Source of the DNA: an uncultured Colwellia sp.
Lineage (GTDB): Bacteria; Pseudomonadota; Gammaproteobacteria; Enterobacterales; Alteromonadaceae
Direction of reading: 5' to 3'
DNA length: 64,000 nt
Assembly (NCBI GenBank): GCA_913058395.1
Contig: CAJXQI010000012.1
Coordinates: 1-64,000, forward strand
The notes under the pieces are model-generated. The model was not told the origin of the DNA. It made no database searches and worked only from the letters and a program-made list of their open reading frames with translations. The stretch's first letter is position 1. Each line of letters starts with the position of its first letter. Below, one piece after another: positions 8,619 through 19,434 of this stretch. The translations under genes were made by a program, and so were the position numbers.

Positions 8619-10184
8619 TTAAGTAAAGGCAATGGTAAGGCAAATAGCTAATGTTGCTATCAGCGTTAACGTCACTACTTGCTTACTATGTTGATTTTGT
8701 TGCTGCTCTAGCTTTTTCAGCATCAGCAATTGTTGACGTTGAGCTTCCCGATTAGTTTTTAAGTAGTCATAAACTAAGTCAGGGATCTCAGGTAATTTTT
8801 CATTCCAAAAAGGTAGGTTATCTTTTACTTTTTTGTACACGGCTTTAACGCCCATTTGTTCTTTTACCCAGTTTTCTAAAAATGGCTTTGCGGTTTGCCA
8901 TAAATCGAGCTGCGGGTATAACTGACGCCCTAAGCCCTCAATATAAAGTAATGTTTTTTGTAGTAATACCAGTTGTGGCTGCACTTCCATATTGAAGCGA
9001 CGTGCAGTATTAAATAGGTTTACTAACACTTGCCCGAAGGATATTTCAGATAAAGGTTTGTTAAATATTGGTTCGCAAACGGTGCGAATGGCAAATTCAA
9101 ATTCATCAACACTGGTATCACTTGGCACCCAACCTGAATCAACGTGCAATTGTGCAACTTTACGGTAATCTCGATTGAAAAAGGCGACGAAATTTTCTGC
9201 CAAATAACGTTTATCTTCTCGATTCAATGTGCCGACAATACCGCAGTCGATGGCAATCCAAGTGGGATCATCTGGGTTAGTCGCATTAACAAAAACATTG
9301 CCAGGATGCATGTCAGCATGGAAAAAGCTGTCGCGAAATACTTGGGTAAAAAATACTTCAACCCCGCGCTCAGCGAGCAATTTCATATTAACGTTTTGGG
9401 CAACTAGGCTTTCAATTTCACCAACACCAACACCGTAAATACGTTCCATAACCATGACGTTTCTTGAACAATATTCACTATAAACCTCAGGTACATAAAG
9501 AACTTTGTCGCTTTCTCTACCTTGGGTAAAGTTACGCTTTAGTTGAATAGCATTTGCTGCTTCGCGATTTAAATCCAGTTCTTCTAAAATGGTTTTTTTG
9601 TATTCACCGACGACTTCAACTGGACGTAACCGCTTTCCGTCAGGTAGCCAACGAGCGACAATACCGGCAAATAGCGACATGACTTTAATATCAGCCAAGA
9701 TGGTTTTTTCAATGTTTGGACGCAGTACTTTTAATACCACTTCATGTTCTTCATCATTATGAAGCATTGTTGCGGTATGAACTTGCGCAATAGACGCTGA
9801 TGCTAAAGGGTTTAAGTCAAAGTCTTTAAAGTGTTGGTCAAAAACTTCTTGGCCCATGGCCGCAATAATAATTTGTTCTGCGCTTTCACCAGAAAATGCC
9901 GGCACTTTGTCTTGCAGTAACGCTAGTTCAATCGCAAAATCATCGGGTAATAAGTCACGACGTGTTGACAGCATTTGACCGAATTTAACAAATACAGGCC
10001 CCAGTGATTCAATGGCGATACGAAAACGTTCGGCTTTGTTTTTATCTTGATGTTTATTTCGCAACCAAAATAATGATGATCGGGCAATTTTTACATACCA
10101 TGGTAGGTATTTTTTCGGCACGAGTTCATCAAGGCCAAACTGCAAAAATGTTTTTACTATTTTGTATAAACGTTTGCTACTCAC
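8619..10184 (-). CDS. ubiB: Ubiquinone biosynthesis protein UbiB (atypical kinase)
   Basis: UbiB is an ABC1/ADCK-type kinase-like ATPase needed for ubiquinone synthesis, thought to act on lipid-like precursors at the inner membrane. The family's KxGQ motif is KFGQ at 67-70 ([19 protein letters not shown]), an alanine-rich nucleotide loop follows ([12 protein letters not shown]), and the catalytic region has HADMHPGN and a DCG-type metal motif (AIDCGIVG). A C-terminal hydrophobic helix at about 499-520 would anchor it. Its start overlaps the end of ubiJ by 8 bases, so translation is probably coupled. Length (521) is close to the usual 546. Confidence 0.97.
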   Translation of the reverse strand: MSSKRLYKIVKTFLQFGLDELVPKKYLPWYVKIARSSLFWLRNKHQDKNKAERFRIAIESLGPVFVKFGQMLSTRRDLLPDDFAIELALLQDKVPAFSGESAEQIIIAAMGQEVFDQHFKDFDLNPLASASIAQVHTATMLHNDEEHEVVLKVLRPNIEKTILADIKVMSLFAGIVARWLPDGKRLRPVEVVGEYKKTILEELDLNREAANAIQLKRNFTQGRESDKVLYVPEVYSEYCSRNVMVMERIYGVGVGEIESLVAQNVNMKLLAERGVEVFFTQVFRDSFFHADMHPGNVFVNATNPDDPTWIAIDCGIVGTLNREDKRYLAENFVAFFNRDYRKVAQLHVDSGWVPSDTSVDEFEFAIRTVCEPIFNKPLSEISFGQVLVNLFNTARRFNMEVQPQLVLLQKTLLYIEGLGRQLYPQLDLWQTAKPFLENWVKEQMGVKAVYKKVKDNLPFWNEKLPEIPDLVYDYLKTNREAQRQQLLMLKKLEQQQNQHSKQVVTLTLIATLAICLTIAFT

Positions 10185-10827
10185 GGTTTGCCTTATTATT
10201 TTGTTGGGTAATTAACTTATCAATTCGTTGGCTAACTTCATTAACTTGCTCAGTAACTTGTTCAACCTGTTGAGCAAAGCTAGATAGTTCACCACTAGCG
10301 ACAACCATATTTTTCTCATGAACTAGCCATTCTGTGGTGTCAGCTTGAATTTGCTCTGAAGCAAAAGATAATTTTTTAGCTAAGCTTTTGCCTAGTTGCC
10401 CTATTTTATAGGTAGGAATATCACCAATGCGTTTTGCTAACTCGCTGCGCCAATCAATATCTAGTGTTTCGGCAATTGCAGCAAAGCGTTGAGCAATTTT
10501 AATATCACCGTCAATATCTAGCTTATCTTGCTTAATCAACTCAGTCAGTTTTTGCTGATTTTTCAACTCAATCAGTGTTTTAATACTGGTTGTTAATGTG
10601 CAGTCGCTTTTCACAATACCTGTGGTGAGGTGAATTTTTTCAGCATTAATCGAAAAATTCAACGGAAAACCCAGTTCAGCCAATTTTACTGTTAAGGTTT
10701 TTTCATTTAAGGCAATTAACGCGCGAGTACCGTGCAAGTTATACACTAACGCTTGGTTAATTAATGCTTCAACAACAGCGCTAAGTGCTTGTGCAAACAT
10801 AAGTTGCTGACTAAGAGGTGATTGCAT
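10177..10827 (-). CDS. ubiJ: Ubiquinone biosynthesis accessory protein UbiJ
   Basis: The 216-residue protein has an N-terminal SCP2-like lipid-binding domain (about 10-115) and a C-terminal helical coiled-coil part (about 165-212, [20 protein letters not shown]). UbiJ scaffolds the soluble ubiquinone-synthesis complex together with UbiK and is thought to bind the hydrophobic intermediates. It lies 4 bases after ubiE and overlaps ubiB, the conserved gammaproteobacterial order ubiE-ubiJ-ubiB. Confidence 0.93.
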   Translation of the reverse strand: MQSPLSQQLMFAQALSAVVEALINQALVYNLHGTRALIALNEKTLTVKLAELGFPLNFSINAEKIHLTTGIVKSDCTLTTSIKTLIELKNQQKLTELIKQDKLDIDGDIKIAQRFAAIAETLDIDWRSELAKRIGDIPTYKIGQLGKSLAKKLSFASEQIQADTTEWLVHEKNMVVASGELSSFAQQVEQVTEQVNEVSQRIDKLITQQNNKANRE

Positions 10828-10831
10828 ATTG

Positions 10832-11623
10832 CTAGAACTTATAGCCTTTATGCAGCGCTACAACGCCGCCAGTTAAGTCTTTGTAGCTTGTTTGCTCGAA
10901 GCCAGCATCGTCCATCATGCTTTTTAAGGTTTCTTGATCAGGATGCATGCGAATTGATTCCGCTAAATATTGATAGCTGTCGCCGTCATTTGCTACCAGT
11001 TCACCCATTTTCGGTAAGATATTGAATGAATAGAAGTCGTAGGCTTTATTAACTATGTCATGTTCTGGTTTAGAAAACTCTAATACCAATAAACGGCCGC
11101 CAGGTTTAAGTACACGATACATTGAGCGTAACGCCATATCTTTATCAGTAACGTTTCTTAAACCAAAGGCAATGGTGATTACGTCAAAAGTATTGTCTTC
11201 AAAAGGTAAGTACTGAGCATTTGCTTGCACGTATTCAATATTTTGCACTAAACCACGGTCACGCAACTTATCGCGACCGACATTAAGCATAGAGCTATTA
11301 ATATCAGCTAGAATGACTTTGCCTTCACGACCAACTAATTGGGAGAACTTTGCCGTTAAATCGCCAGTACCACCGGCTAAATCTAATACTTTATTACCTG
11401 GACGTACGCCACTGGCATCAATAGTGAAGCGTTTCCATAAACGGTGAACTCCAAAAGACATCAAATCATTCATTACATCATATTGTTGCGCTACGGAATG
11501 AAATACACCGGCGACTTTTGATTCTTTTTCATTTTTATCGACGGTTTGAAAACCAAAATGTGTGGTGTTTTCATCGCTATTAGCGTTATTGCTGTGATGG
11601 TTTTGATCGTGTGCTGACATCAT
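10832..11623 (-). CDS. ubiE: Ubiquinone/menaquinone C-methyltransferase UbiE
   Basis: UbiE methylates the quinone ring with S-adenosylmethionine in ubiquinone and menaquinone synthesis. The protein (263 residues, E. coli 251) has [23 protein letters not shown], typical of the family, the SAM loop [11 protein letters not shown], and [30 protein letters not shown]. The first 30 residues are an Asn/His-rich extension. The start is one of two consecutive ATG codons. First gene of the ubiE-ubiJ-ubiB operon. Confidence 0.97.
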   Translation of the reverse strand: MMSAHDQNHHSNNANSDENTTHFGFQTVDKNEKESKVAGVFHSVAQQYDVMNDLMSFGVHRLWKRFTIDASGVRPGNKVLDLAGGTGDLTAKFSQLVGREGKVILADINSSMLNVGRDKLRDRGLVQNIEYVQANAQYLPFEDNTFDVITIAFGLRNVTDKDMALRSMYRVLKPGGRLLVLEFSKPEHDIVNKAYDFYSFNILPKMGELVANDGDSYQYLAESIRMHPDQETLKSMMDDAGFEQTSYKDLTGGVVALHKGYKF

Positions 11624-11766
11624 GAGTTCACTATTAACTAAAATTAGCGATAGTTTACCGTATTTTCTTTGATTAATTAACCATTGAGATCAAGGTGGTA
11701 ATTATTAAGTGCGGTGATGTTTTAAATTATCGGTATTAGTGGCAAAAACTATGTTTTTCTATGTGA

Positions 11767-12531
11767 TTAGGGCTTAAACCATTTATCAGCGATGGTTTTT
11801 ATTTCACCATTAACTTGCAGTTTTGCGTACGCTTTTTTTATCTTGTTACGAATTCGTGGCGATGTTTCTAGACTTGCGGCTATGTATATTTCGTTTTCAA
11901 CTTGTGGAAATTCAAATATTTTAACTATATCAGTTCGCTCTAGTTGCGCTAATTTTAAACGCCAATTTAAAATAAGCTCATTACCTAGAAAGTACTGAGC
12001 TCGATGCTTTGTGACCAAGGCGATAGCTTGCTCTTTTGAGCGGGTGTAGATGAAATTTTTTTCGGTTAAATTTGTATATTTTTTTAACATAAGCTGGTGA
12101 TGATCATTGCGTGATACAGCAATTATTTCATCAGTAATCTCGTTAAGGGAGGTTAATGGTTGCTGATCGCTTTGATAACCCCATAAACTTGATTTAGTTT
12201 TACTTAATTTTATTAGCCAGTGGAACATCTTTTCACGTTCAGGCTTCCGCACCATTGAAAGAATGATAGTGTTAGGTTTTTTTTGCCCTAAGCTATACGC
12301 ACGCTCCCATGTCATCGGCATAATAGAATAGTCGATATGTGCCTGTTTTAGAGTTGTGCGCAGAATATCAACACTATAACCTTCAATGGGGCGCTTTGGG
12401 TTGTCATCAATAATTTGAAATGGTGGCATGTGTTCAGTAACCACCATTAAGCTCTCATTGCGTGCGGAAACGTTTTCTGAGAATAGTAAATAGAGTGATA
12501 TCGAAATGAAAAGGACTAAAAGACGAAGCAT
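11767..12531 (-). CDS. Periplasmic solute-binding protein, family 3, orphan
   Basis: The 254-residue protein has a signal peptide (LLVLFISISLYLLFSENVSA, cleavage near 23), then TEHMPPFQIIDDNP and GYSVDILRTTLKQA, the usual start of family 3 amino-acid binding proteins, and MTWERAYSLGQKKPNTIILSMVRKPERE. No transporter gene is adjacent. It is of the same length and general family as the protein encoded at 7153-7917, the two flanking the ubi operon, so they may be old paralogues. Ligand unknown. No strong ribosome site is visible. Confidence 0.78.
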   Translation of the reverse strand: MLRLLVLFISISLYLLFSENVSARNESLMVVTEHMPPFQIIDDNPKRPIEGYSVDILRTTLKQAHIDYSIMPMTWERAYSLGQKKPNTIILSMVRKPEREKMFHWLIKLSKTKSSLWGYQSDQQPLTSLNEITDEIIAVSRNDHHQLMLKKYTNLTEKNFIYTRSKEQAIALVTKHRAQYFLGNELILNWRLKLAQLERTDIVKIFEFPQVENEIYIAASLETSPRIRNKIKKAYAKLQVNGEIKTIADKWFKP

Positions 12532-12649
12532 GTAATTTTGATGTAAGAAGTTTTAGATAGCATAAATTATAACCGATTTGGTATTGGTGTTTTTTATATA
12601 ATTGTTACTACTTTGTAAAAAGTGGTACCAGCGTTACATGGGAGTTACA

Positions 12650-14749
12650 TTAGGCATTAGAGTATTTTTCACGGTTGGCTAACCATCGATTAATTAGGGC
12701 TTCAGCAACATCAGGATATTTTTTCCATATTAAATGAGCACTTTTTTGTACTTCAGGGATTAAGTGAGCATCGCGTTGTAAATCGGCTATCTTTAAATCA
12801 GCTAATCCAGTTTGCTTGGTACCCAGTAATTCACCAGGGCCTCTAATTTCTAAATCTTTTTGTGCAATAACAAAACCGTCGTTACTTTCTCGTAAAACTT
12901 TTAATCGTTTAGTTGCTGTTTTTGTTAAAGGTGCTTTATACATTAAAACACAATGAGAGGCGATTGAACCTCGCCCGACTCGGCCGCGTAATTGATGTAA
13001 CTGAGCAAGGCCAAGTCGTTCTGGATTTTCGATTACCATCAGGCTAGAGTTTGGCACATCAACCCCAACCTCAATAACGGTTGTAGCGACCAGTAAATCT
13101 AATTCAGCACGTTTAAACTCTTCCATTACCGCTTGTTTTTCTTCTGCTTTCATTCGGCCATGCACAAGACCAATTTTCAGCTCGGGTAATTGTGCTTGCA
13201 AATAAACGGCGGTATCTTCTGCCGCTTGGCATTGAAGTACTTCTGATTCTTCAATTAATGTACAAACCCAATAAGCTTGGCGATTGTCATTAATACAACC
13301 TTGGCGAATGCGTTCTACGACATTATCTCTTCGACTATCTGGTAAAGCGATAGTTTTTATTGGTGTACGACCTGGCGGTAATTCATCAATGACTGAGGTA
13401 TCAAGATCAGCATAGGCCGTCATTGCTAATGTGCGCGGAATCGGTGTTGCTGTCATGATTAATTGGTGAGGATAATTCCCTTGCCATGCACCCTTTTCAC
13501 GTAGAGAAAGCCGTTGGTGAACACCAAATTTATGTTGCTCATCAATGATGATTAATGCCAATTTATTAAAGACTACTTGCTCCTGAAACAGAGCATGGGT
13601 GCCGATAACCATTTGCATATTACCGCTGGCGATATGCTCTAGTGCCTGTCGACGAGCCTTCGCTTTAGTTTTACCAGCCAACCAGCCGACGGTAATTGAT
13701 AATGGCTCAAACCATTTGCCAAAGTTTATCGCATGTTGTTCGGCTAGAATTTCAGTCGGTGCCATTAATGCCACCTGAAAGCCTTGACCTATAGCCGTTA
13801 TCGCAGCCAGTGCAGCCACTAAGGTTTTACCTGAGCCGACATCACCTTGTACTAGGCGCATCATCGGCATATTTTTTTGCAAATCTTGCTGAATTTCTTT
13901 TGTTACTCTTGTTTGAGCACCAGTGGGCGAAAACGGCAGGGCATCAAGAAACTTATCATTGAGCGCTTTATCTGGTTGCAACGCCACCGCAGGATGTTGA
14001 TCGCTAGAGGCACGTAGTTTAAGCATACTTAGATTGTGCGCTAATAATTCTTCTTTAATTAGCCTAAGTTGGGCAGGGTGCTTACCTTCTTCTATCAAAG
14101 TAACTGAGGTATCAGGTGGCGGGCGATGTATTAACGCTAGTGCGTCTGATAAACCATATTGTTCAAGGCAAATTTCTTGCGGGAGTAATTCTTCCACATG
14201 ACCACGTTGTAAGCGTATCAGGGCTTGTTCGGTTAAATTGCGTAATGAAATTTGCCGTAAGCCATCGGTTGTTGAATAAACCGGTGTTAAGGTTTCTTCA
14301 ACCGCTGTTAGTGCCTGGTCTTGCTCTAAAGGTTTATATTCAGGATGAACAATTTCAAAGCCGCGCATACCGCGGTTAATTTCGCCGTAACAACGGATGC
14401 TTAAACCAACAGTTAAGCTATTTTTTTGGCTAGCAGAAAAATGAAAAAACCTAAGGTTAATGCTGCCAGTACCATCATTGATGGTGACTAACATCATTCT
14501 TCGCTTCCCCTGTATTATTTGGTTTTCGGTGACTTCGCCAATAATATTGGTGAATATGCCGGGCATAAGGTCACGAATAGAGGTTATTCGGGTGCGATCT
14601 TCATAACGCAACGGAAGATGAAAGAGTAAATCTTGTAGGCTGTTCAAACCTACTTTTTCTAGCTTAGCCGCCATGCCGGGCCCAACGCCTTTTAATGTAG
14701 TAACAGGAATTTGGGCTAAATTGGTAAGAGCTTCCATTTGACGAGGCAC
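12650..14749 (-). CDS. recG: ATP-dependent DNA helicase RecG
   Basis: RecG remodels stalled replication forks and branched DNA. The protein (699 residues, E. coli 693) has the N-terminal wedge region beginning TTLKGVGPGMAAKLEKVG, Walker A GDVGSGKT near 300, the DEQH box (IIDEQHKFG) near 400, and QLRGRVGRG near 600. The start is a GTG with AAGGA upstream; an ATG four codons later is an alternative. It is the last gene of the spoT-ridA-trmH-recG cluster, 25 bases after trmH. Confidence 0.97.
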   Translation of the reverse strand: MPRQMEALTNLAQIPVTTLKGVGPGMAAKLEKVGLNSLQDLLFHLPLRYEDRTRITSIRDLMPGIFTNIIGEVTENQIIQGKRRMMLVTINDGTGSINLRFFHFSASQKNSLTVGLSIRCYGEINRGMRGFEIVHPEYKPLEQDQALTAVEETLTPVYSTTDGLRQISLRNLTEQALIRLQRGHVEELLPQEICLEQYGLSDALALIHRPPPDTSVTLIEEGKHPAQLRLIKEELLAHNLSMLKLRASSDQHPAVALQPDKALNDKFLDALPFSPTGAQTRVTKEIQQDLQKNMPMMRLVQGDVGSGKTLVAALAAITAIGQGFQVALMAPTEILAEQHAINFGKWFEPLSITVGWLAGKTKAKARRQALEHIASGNMQMVIGTHALFQEQVVFNKLALIIIDEQHKFGVHQRLSLREKGAWQGNYPHQLIMTATPIPRTLAMTAYADLDTSVIDELPPGRTPIKTIALPDSRRDNVVERIRQGCINDNRQAYWVCTLIEESEVLQCQAAEDTAVYLQAQLPELKIGLVHGRMKAEEKQAVMEEFKRAELDLLVATTVIEVGVDVPNSSLMVIENPERLGLAQLHQLRGRVGRGSIASHCVLMYKAPLTKTATKRLKVLRESNDGFVIAQKDLEIRGPGELLGTKQTGLADLKIADLQRDAHLIPEVQKSAHLIWKKYPDVAEALINRWLANREKYSNA

Positions 14750-14774
14750 GGCGAGACTTCCTTGTTAATTTAGA

Positions 14775-15485
14775 CTATTCGTCGTCGATATTTTGCCAAG
14801 CATCTTGGGTCATTTGCATTTGCTGCCACCATTGCTCAGAGGCAACTATTTGTCCATCTTCATCAATCTCAGGGTAAGGTAAGCCTTTACGTTGACAAGC
14901 TTTCGCAAAAATAGGGTGACCACCTTCAAATAAAGTACGTTGGCGACGTTCATGACTAATGGTTGGCTTGTTATATAAACCTGCCGCTTGACGTTGACGT
15001 TGTGCTTCGTAAAGTACCACTGAGCAGGCAACAGATACATTCAGTGATTGCACCATGCCAACCATAGGAATAATAATATCTTGATCAGCTAATGCTAGGG
15101 CTTTTTCTGAGGCGCCAAATTTTTCCTGGCCAAGAATAATCGCTGTAGGTTTAGTGTAATCAATTTCTCGAAAATCAACAGCGCTGTCAGACAAATTAGT
15201 TACTAGTACTTGCATGCCTTGCTTTTTCAATTCAGCAATTGCATCTTCTGTGGCGCTGTAATTATGAACATCAATCCAGTTTTGACTACCAGCAGCACTG
15301 CCACCTGATACGCGCATTTTTTCGTTTTTCCATACGGCATGAACATCGCTAACGCCAATGGCGTCTGCGGTGCGAACTACTGCGGCTAGGTTATGGCTTT
15401 TATGCACGCCTTCCATACATACGGTTAAATCTGGTTGGCGTTGGTCTAACATGCTGTTAATTCGTTGTAGTCTATCCGGGCTCAT
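14775..15485 (-). CDS. trmH: tRNA (guanosine(18)-2'-O)-methyltransferase TrmH
   Basis: TrmH (SpoU) methylates the ribose of G18 in tRNAs. It is a SPOUT-fold enzyme: the N-terminus RQPDLTVCMEGVHKSHNLAAVVRTADAIGV carries the conserved Asn and Arg, and the knot region IILGQEKFG...IIPMVGMVQSLNVSVACSVVLYE lies at about 127-180. Length (236) is close to E. coli TrmH (229). It sits between ridA and recG in the conserved spoT-trmH-recG order. Confidence 0.96.
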   Translation of the reverse strand: MSPDRLQRINSMLDQRQPDLTVCMEGVHKSHNLAAVVRTADAIGVSDVHAVWKNEKMRVSGGSAAGSQNWIDVHNYSATEDAIAELKKQGMQVLVTNLSDSAVDFREIDYTKPTAIILGQEKFGASEKALALADQDIIIPMVGMVQSLNVSVACSVVLYEAQRQRQAAGLYNKPTISHERRQRTLFEGGHPIFAKACQRKGLPYPEIDEDGQIVASEQWWQQMQMTQDAWQNIDDE

Positions 15486-15581
15486 AGTTTTGTTCTAAAG
15501 TTGAGTTAAATAATGGCAAGCTATGTTTTACAAAAACTTGCCGATATAAATGGTTTACAATTTACCATTGGTTACTACAAA

Positions 15582-15971
15582 TTAGCTGTAGTTTGGTAGT
15601 TCCATCACGCCATCAATTTCAATTGCAACATCTTTCGGTAAGCGTGCTACTTGTACGGCAGCACGAGCAGGGTAAGGTTGGGTAAAGTATTGGCTCATAA
15701 TTTCATTAACGATGGCGAAATTGCTTAAATCCTGTAAGAAGATATTTACCTTCACCATGTCGTTAATATTACCACCGGCGGCTTCACAAACGGCGACTAA
15801 ATTTTTAAATACTTGTTGTGCTTGCTCGGTAAAGTCTTCAGAGATAACTTCCATAGTTGCTGGAACCAACGGAATTTGTCCCGATAAATAAACTGTGTTG
15901 TTTACTTTAACCGCTTGGCTGTATGTGCCAATTGCACTTGGCGCTTTGTCTGTATTGATGATAGTTTTCAT
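15582..15971 (-). CDS. ridA: RidA family reactive intermediate deaminase
   Basis: RidA hydrolyses reactive enamine/imine intermediates released by PLP enzymes such as threonine dehydratase. The 129-residue protein has [21 protein letters not shown], the conserved arginine in [14 protein letters not shown], and the terminal IDGVMELP. It lies 18 bases after spoT and is probably cotranscribed with it. An ilvA gene, the classical source of RidA substrate, is in the same window but not linked by operon. Confidence 0.93.
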   Translation of the reverse strand: MKTIINTDKAPSAIGTYSQAVKVNNTVYLSGQIPLVPATMEVISEDFTEQAQQVFKNLVAVCEAAGGNINDMVKVNIFLQDLSNFAIVNEIMSQYFTQPYPARAAVQVARLPKDVAIEIDGVMELPNYS

Positions 15972-15989
15972 TATTTTTCCTAATATAGT

Positions 15990-18098
15990 CTATTTGTTAC
16001 GAACAACGCGTTGAACGTCAACCATAACTTTAATTCGTCTAATAATATCGGCAAGATGTATTCGGTCACGACAGGTAATTTCCATATCGATTAAGTACAA
16101 GCCAGAATCTTTTTCGCCAGAGTTTAATGTATGAACGTTAGCTCCTGCACGTGCGACGACATTGGTTAATGCCGCAAGTGCACCTTTATGATTCATTATT
16201 TCAATGCGTAGTTTTGCAATAAAATCACGATCAATATCGGTGTCCCACTTAACAGGGAATAAGCTACCTTGTTCATGGCCTTTATGATTACGACAACCTT
16301 GTTGATGCACCATTAAGCCTTTACCAGGACTTAAGTAGGCAACAATAGTATCACCGGGAATAGGACGACAACATTTGCCATAGCTAACCATCATGCCTTC
16401 AGTGCCTTTTATCGGCATTTTGGCTTTGGATGATGGTTGTTGCAAGTCAGACTCTTCAGAAAATTCATCTTTCAAGCGTTTGGCAATACCAATACTGAGT
16501 GCGTTACCTAAACCAATATTAATTAATAAGTCTTCAACACTGTCGTTGCCTGAATCGTTAACCACTTGTGTTAATTTATCTTCGGCAATATCCTCAAGCT
16601 TTGTTGCTCCTAAGGCATGGCTAAGTAAACGTCGTCCAAGTGCCAGTGATTCGGTTTGTTCTTGCGAACGTAAATAGGTGCGAATTTGTAAGCGTGCTTT
16701 CGAGCTAACAACAAAATTAAGCCATGTGGCGTTAGGTCTTGCTGCTGTAGAGGTAATGACTTCGATAGTCTGACCAGAATCTAGTGCTTGGCTCAATGGG
16801 TAAGGTTTACGATCGACTTTTACGCCAACACAAGAATTACCAACATCGGTATGCACCGCGTAGGCAAAATCAACGGCTGTTGCGCCCATCGGTAATTCAA
16901 TAATACGTCCGTCCGGGGTAAAAACGTAAATTTCTTCTGGGAATAAATCAGATTTTACATTTTCAATAAATTCGAATGAACTGCCGGCACTTTGTTGTAA
17001 TTCCAATAAGCTTTGCATCCAACGGCGAGCTTTCATTTGTGCCGTGGTGCCTGTGTCTTCGCCATCTTGTTTGTATAGCCAATGTGCCGCTACACCTTTA
17101 TCTGCCATTTGGTCCATATCATGGGTTCGAATTTGAATTTCAACGGGAATACCATGAGGGCCAATAAGAGAAGTGTGTAACGACTGATAACCGTTAGTTT
17201 TTGGAATTGCGATGTAATCTTTAAAGCGTGATTCAATTGGTTTAAATAAATTGTGCGCGGCGCCTAAGGCACGATAACAGTCGTCAATATTATCACCAAC
17301 AATAATTCTAAAAGCGTAAATATCCATTACTTCATTGAACATCAGCTCTTTGTTCAACATTTTACGATAAATAGAATACAGGTGTTTTTCACGGCCAATA
17401 ACCTGCGCTTTAATGCCACTTTCAGCTAAGCGATTAGCGACTGCATCTTGAATGTTATTGATGATTTCTTTGCGGTTACCACGTGCTTGTTTTACTGCTG
17501 ACTTTAACGCTCGAGAACGCATGGGATAAAGTGCTTCAAAGCCGAGCACTTCGAGTTCATTTTTTACATCATGAATACCAAGGCGATTGGCAATTGGCGC
17601 ATAAATATCGAGCGTTTCTCTGGCAATTCGGCGACGTTTATCTGGACGCAATGACTCCAAAGTACGCATGTTGTGTGTGCGATCGGCAAGTTTAATTAAA
17701 ATAACACGAATATCTTGCACCATGGCCAAGACCATTTTACGGAAGTTCTCCGCCTGCATTTCTTCTTTGTTATCAAATTTCAGTTTGTCGAGCTTACTGA
17801 CACCTTCAACAAGCTCAGCAACGGTATGACCAAATAACTCAGCTAATTCATCTTTAGTTACTGGCGTATCTTCAATAACGTCATGTAAAAGTGCCGCCAT
17901 TAACGTTTCGTGATCTAAGTTCATTTTGGCAAGATTAAGCGCAACGGCAACTGGATGAGTGATATAAGGTTCGCCACTCGAGCGCATTTGACCATCGTGT
18001 GCTTCACGCGCAACAATGTAAGCTTGCTTTAATAGATCAATCTGTACTTTAGACAGATAGCTCGATACATGTTCTTTTAGTGGTTCAAAAAGGTACAT
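15990..18098 (-). CDS. spoT: Bifunctional (p)ppGpp synthetase/hydrolase SpoT
   Basis: SpoT makes and degrades the stringent-response alarmone. The 702 residues equal E. coli SpoT. The hydrolase HD pair is at H72-D73 (LLHDVIED), a second conserved box reads LADRTHNMRT, the synthetase region has EKHLYSIYRKM and GYQSLHTSL, followed by the TGS domain (VFTPDGRIIELPMGATAVDFAYAVH) and a C-terminal ACT domain. The ATG has AAGGA seven bases upstream. A perfect hairpin separates it from rpoZ, so it likely has its own promoter at about 18100-18235. Confidence 0.97.
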   Translation of the reverse strand: MYLFEPLKEHVSSYLSKVQIDLLKQAYIVAREAHDGQMRSSGEPYITHPVAVALNLAKMNLDHETLMAALLHDVIEDTPVTKDELAELFGHTVAELVEGVSKLDKLKFDNKEEMQAENFRKMVLAMVQDIRVILIKLADRTHNMRTLESLRPDKRRRIARETLDIYAPIANRLGIHDVKNELEVLGFEALYPMRSRALKSAVKQARGNRKEIINNIQDAVANRLAESGIKAQVIGREKHLYSIYRKMLNKELMFNEVMDIYAFRIIVGDNIDDCYRALGAAHNLFKPIESRFKDYIAIPKTNGYQSLHTSLIGPHGIPVEIQIRTHDMDQMADKGVAAHWLYKQDGEDTGTTAQMKARRWMQSLLELQQSAGSSFEFIENVKSDLFPEEIYVFTPDGRIIELPMGATAVDFAYAVHTDVGNSCVGVKVDRKPYPLSQALDSGQTIEVITSTAARPNATWLNFVVSSKARLQIRTYLRSQEQTESLALGRRLLSHALGATKLEDIAEDKLTQVVNDSGNDSVEDLLINIGLGNALSIGIAKRLKDEFSEESDLQQPSSKAKMPIKGTEGMMVSYGKCCRPIPGDTIVAYLSPGKGLMVHQQGCRNHKGHEQGSLFPVKWDTDIDRDFIAKLRIEIMNHKGALAALTNVVARAGANVHTLNSGEKDSGLYLIDMEITCRDRIHLADIIRRIKVMVDVQRVVRNK

Positions 18099-18236
18099 CT
18101 AGTCATTCCTTAATGATAATAGTGACTCTGTCTAGTTGATAAAGTTAGAATACGACTATTTTGCCGCGATGCCAATGTTTTAGCATGCTAGCACAGGTTT
18201 TTGTTGTGAATATGTTAAAAAAACGTACAGATAATA

Positions 18237-18276
18237 AAAAACGCGTAAATTATCAAAGGATAATTTACGCGTTTTT
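18237..18276 (-). terminator. Perfect 18-bp hairpin between rpoZ and spoT
   Basis: Bases 18237-18254 are the exact reverse complement of 18259-18276, with a 4-base loop. On the minus strand the stem ends in a T tract (GCGTTTTTTATTAT), so it is a strong intrinsic terminator for gmk-rpoZ. On the other strand it also ends in TTTTT. Confidence 0.9.
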
Positions 18277-18308
18277 GTATTGCGTCTAACGTTAAACGTT
18301 AGTATTAA

Positions 18309-18584
18309 CTATTGGTTGCCACCAACAATTGCTGCAACAGCTGCTAATTCAGCAGAATCTTGCTGTATTTGCTCGTGACGCTCTGAATTGTCCATTACTT
18401 CAGTAGTAATAAGACCTGCTTCAATTTCACGTAAAGCCAATACTGTTGGTTTGTCATTTTCAACTTCAACCAATGGATCTTTTCCGCCCGTAGCAATTTG
18501 ACGAGCACGACGAGATGCAATTAACACCAAGTCAAAACGGTTACCGACTTTTTCTACGGCACCTTCAACAGTTACGCGAGCCAT
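18309..18584 (-). CDS. rpoZ: RNA polymerase omega subunit
   Basis: The 91-residue protein equals E. coli omega in length and starts [30 protein letters not shown] with the conserved ARQ segment that clamps the beta-prime C-terminus. It assists RNA polymerase assembly and ppGpp binding. A GGAG site precedes the ATG. It follows gmk by 78 bases, the standard order. Confidence 0.98.
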   Translation of the reverse strand: MARVTVEGAVEKVGNRFDLVLIASRRARQIATGGKDPLVEVENDKPTVLALREIEAGLITTEVMDNSERHEQIQQDSAELAAVAAIVGGNQ

Positions 18585-18662
18585 TTGGTCACTCCAACAA
18601 TTAAATTTAAATACAAAATAGTGGCGTAGTTTACTTGATCCTTACCTAGGTAAGCAAGCACT

Positions 18663-19286
18663 CTACGCTAATAATTCTTCAAACAAGCTTTGATGTTGCT
18701 GGGCTTGTTGGCTGCGCTTAAGGCGCTGGTTATTAACAATGGTGGTTAAATCGATTTGTGCTTGCTCGAAATCATCGTTAATAATGATGTAATCAAACTC
18801 TTGATAGTGAGAGCATTCAGCTTGTGCCTGTGCCATACGGCTTTGAATGACTTCTTCACTGTCTTGGCCACGGCTACGTAATCTATTTTCTAATTCTTGC
18901 TTTGACGGCGGGCTAATGAAGATAGTCGTCACGTCAGGTTTCTTCATTCTAACCTGTTGTGCGCCTTGCCAGTCGATATCTAAAAATACATCAATACCTT
19001 GTTCTAACTGCTGATCAATGGCAATTTCGCTGGTGCCGTAATAATTACCAAAAACTTCTGCATGTTCATAGAAGGTATTTTCAGCGATGGCTTGTTGAAA
19101 CACCTCTTTACTAACAAAGTGATAATGCTGACCATTAGTTTCGCCCGGACGAGGATCGCGAGTGGTGTGAGAAACTGAAACTTGCATCGGCCTAACTGAA
19201 GTTTGTTTAAGTAAAGCTGAGATTAAGCTCGACTTACCTGCGCCACTTGGCGCCGATAAAATAAATAGATTGCCTTTGGTCGTCAA
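18663..19286 (-). CDS. gmk: Guanylate kinase
   Basis: Guanylate kinase phosphorylates GMP to GDP. It is 207 residues long, as in E. coli, with the P-loop [11 protein letters not shown] at about 11-21, the GMP-binding [21 protein letters not shown], and the lid region [17 protein letters not shown]. The start codon is TTG, supported by GAGGA upstream. First gene of the gmk-rpoZ unit. Confidence 0.97.
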   Translation of the reverse strand: MTTKGNLFILSAPSGAGKSSLISALLKQTSVRPMQVSVSHTTRDPRPGETNGQHYHFVSKEVFQQAIAENTFYEHAEVFGNYYGTSEIAIDQQLEQGIDVFLDIDWQGAQQVRMKKPDVTTIFISPPSKQELENRLRSRGQDSEEVIQSRMAQAQAECSHYQEFDYIIINDDFEQAQIDLTTIVNNQRLKRSQQAQQHQSLFEELLA

Positions 19287-19434
19287 AATTTATCCTCGGT
19301 CGTTGTTGAATTACAACTGGTGGTACTGAAAAATAATTGCGCGCACTATACCCAAATTTCGACTCAAATTCGATAGTTTGAGCGATTAATTTGTGGGCTG
19401 AAAACTTGATATATTTTCTCAGTTTAGAAAATGG

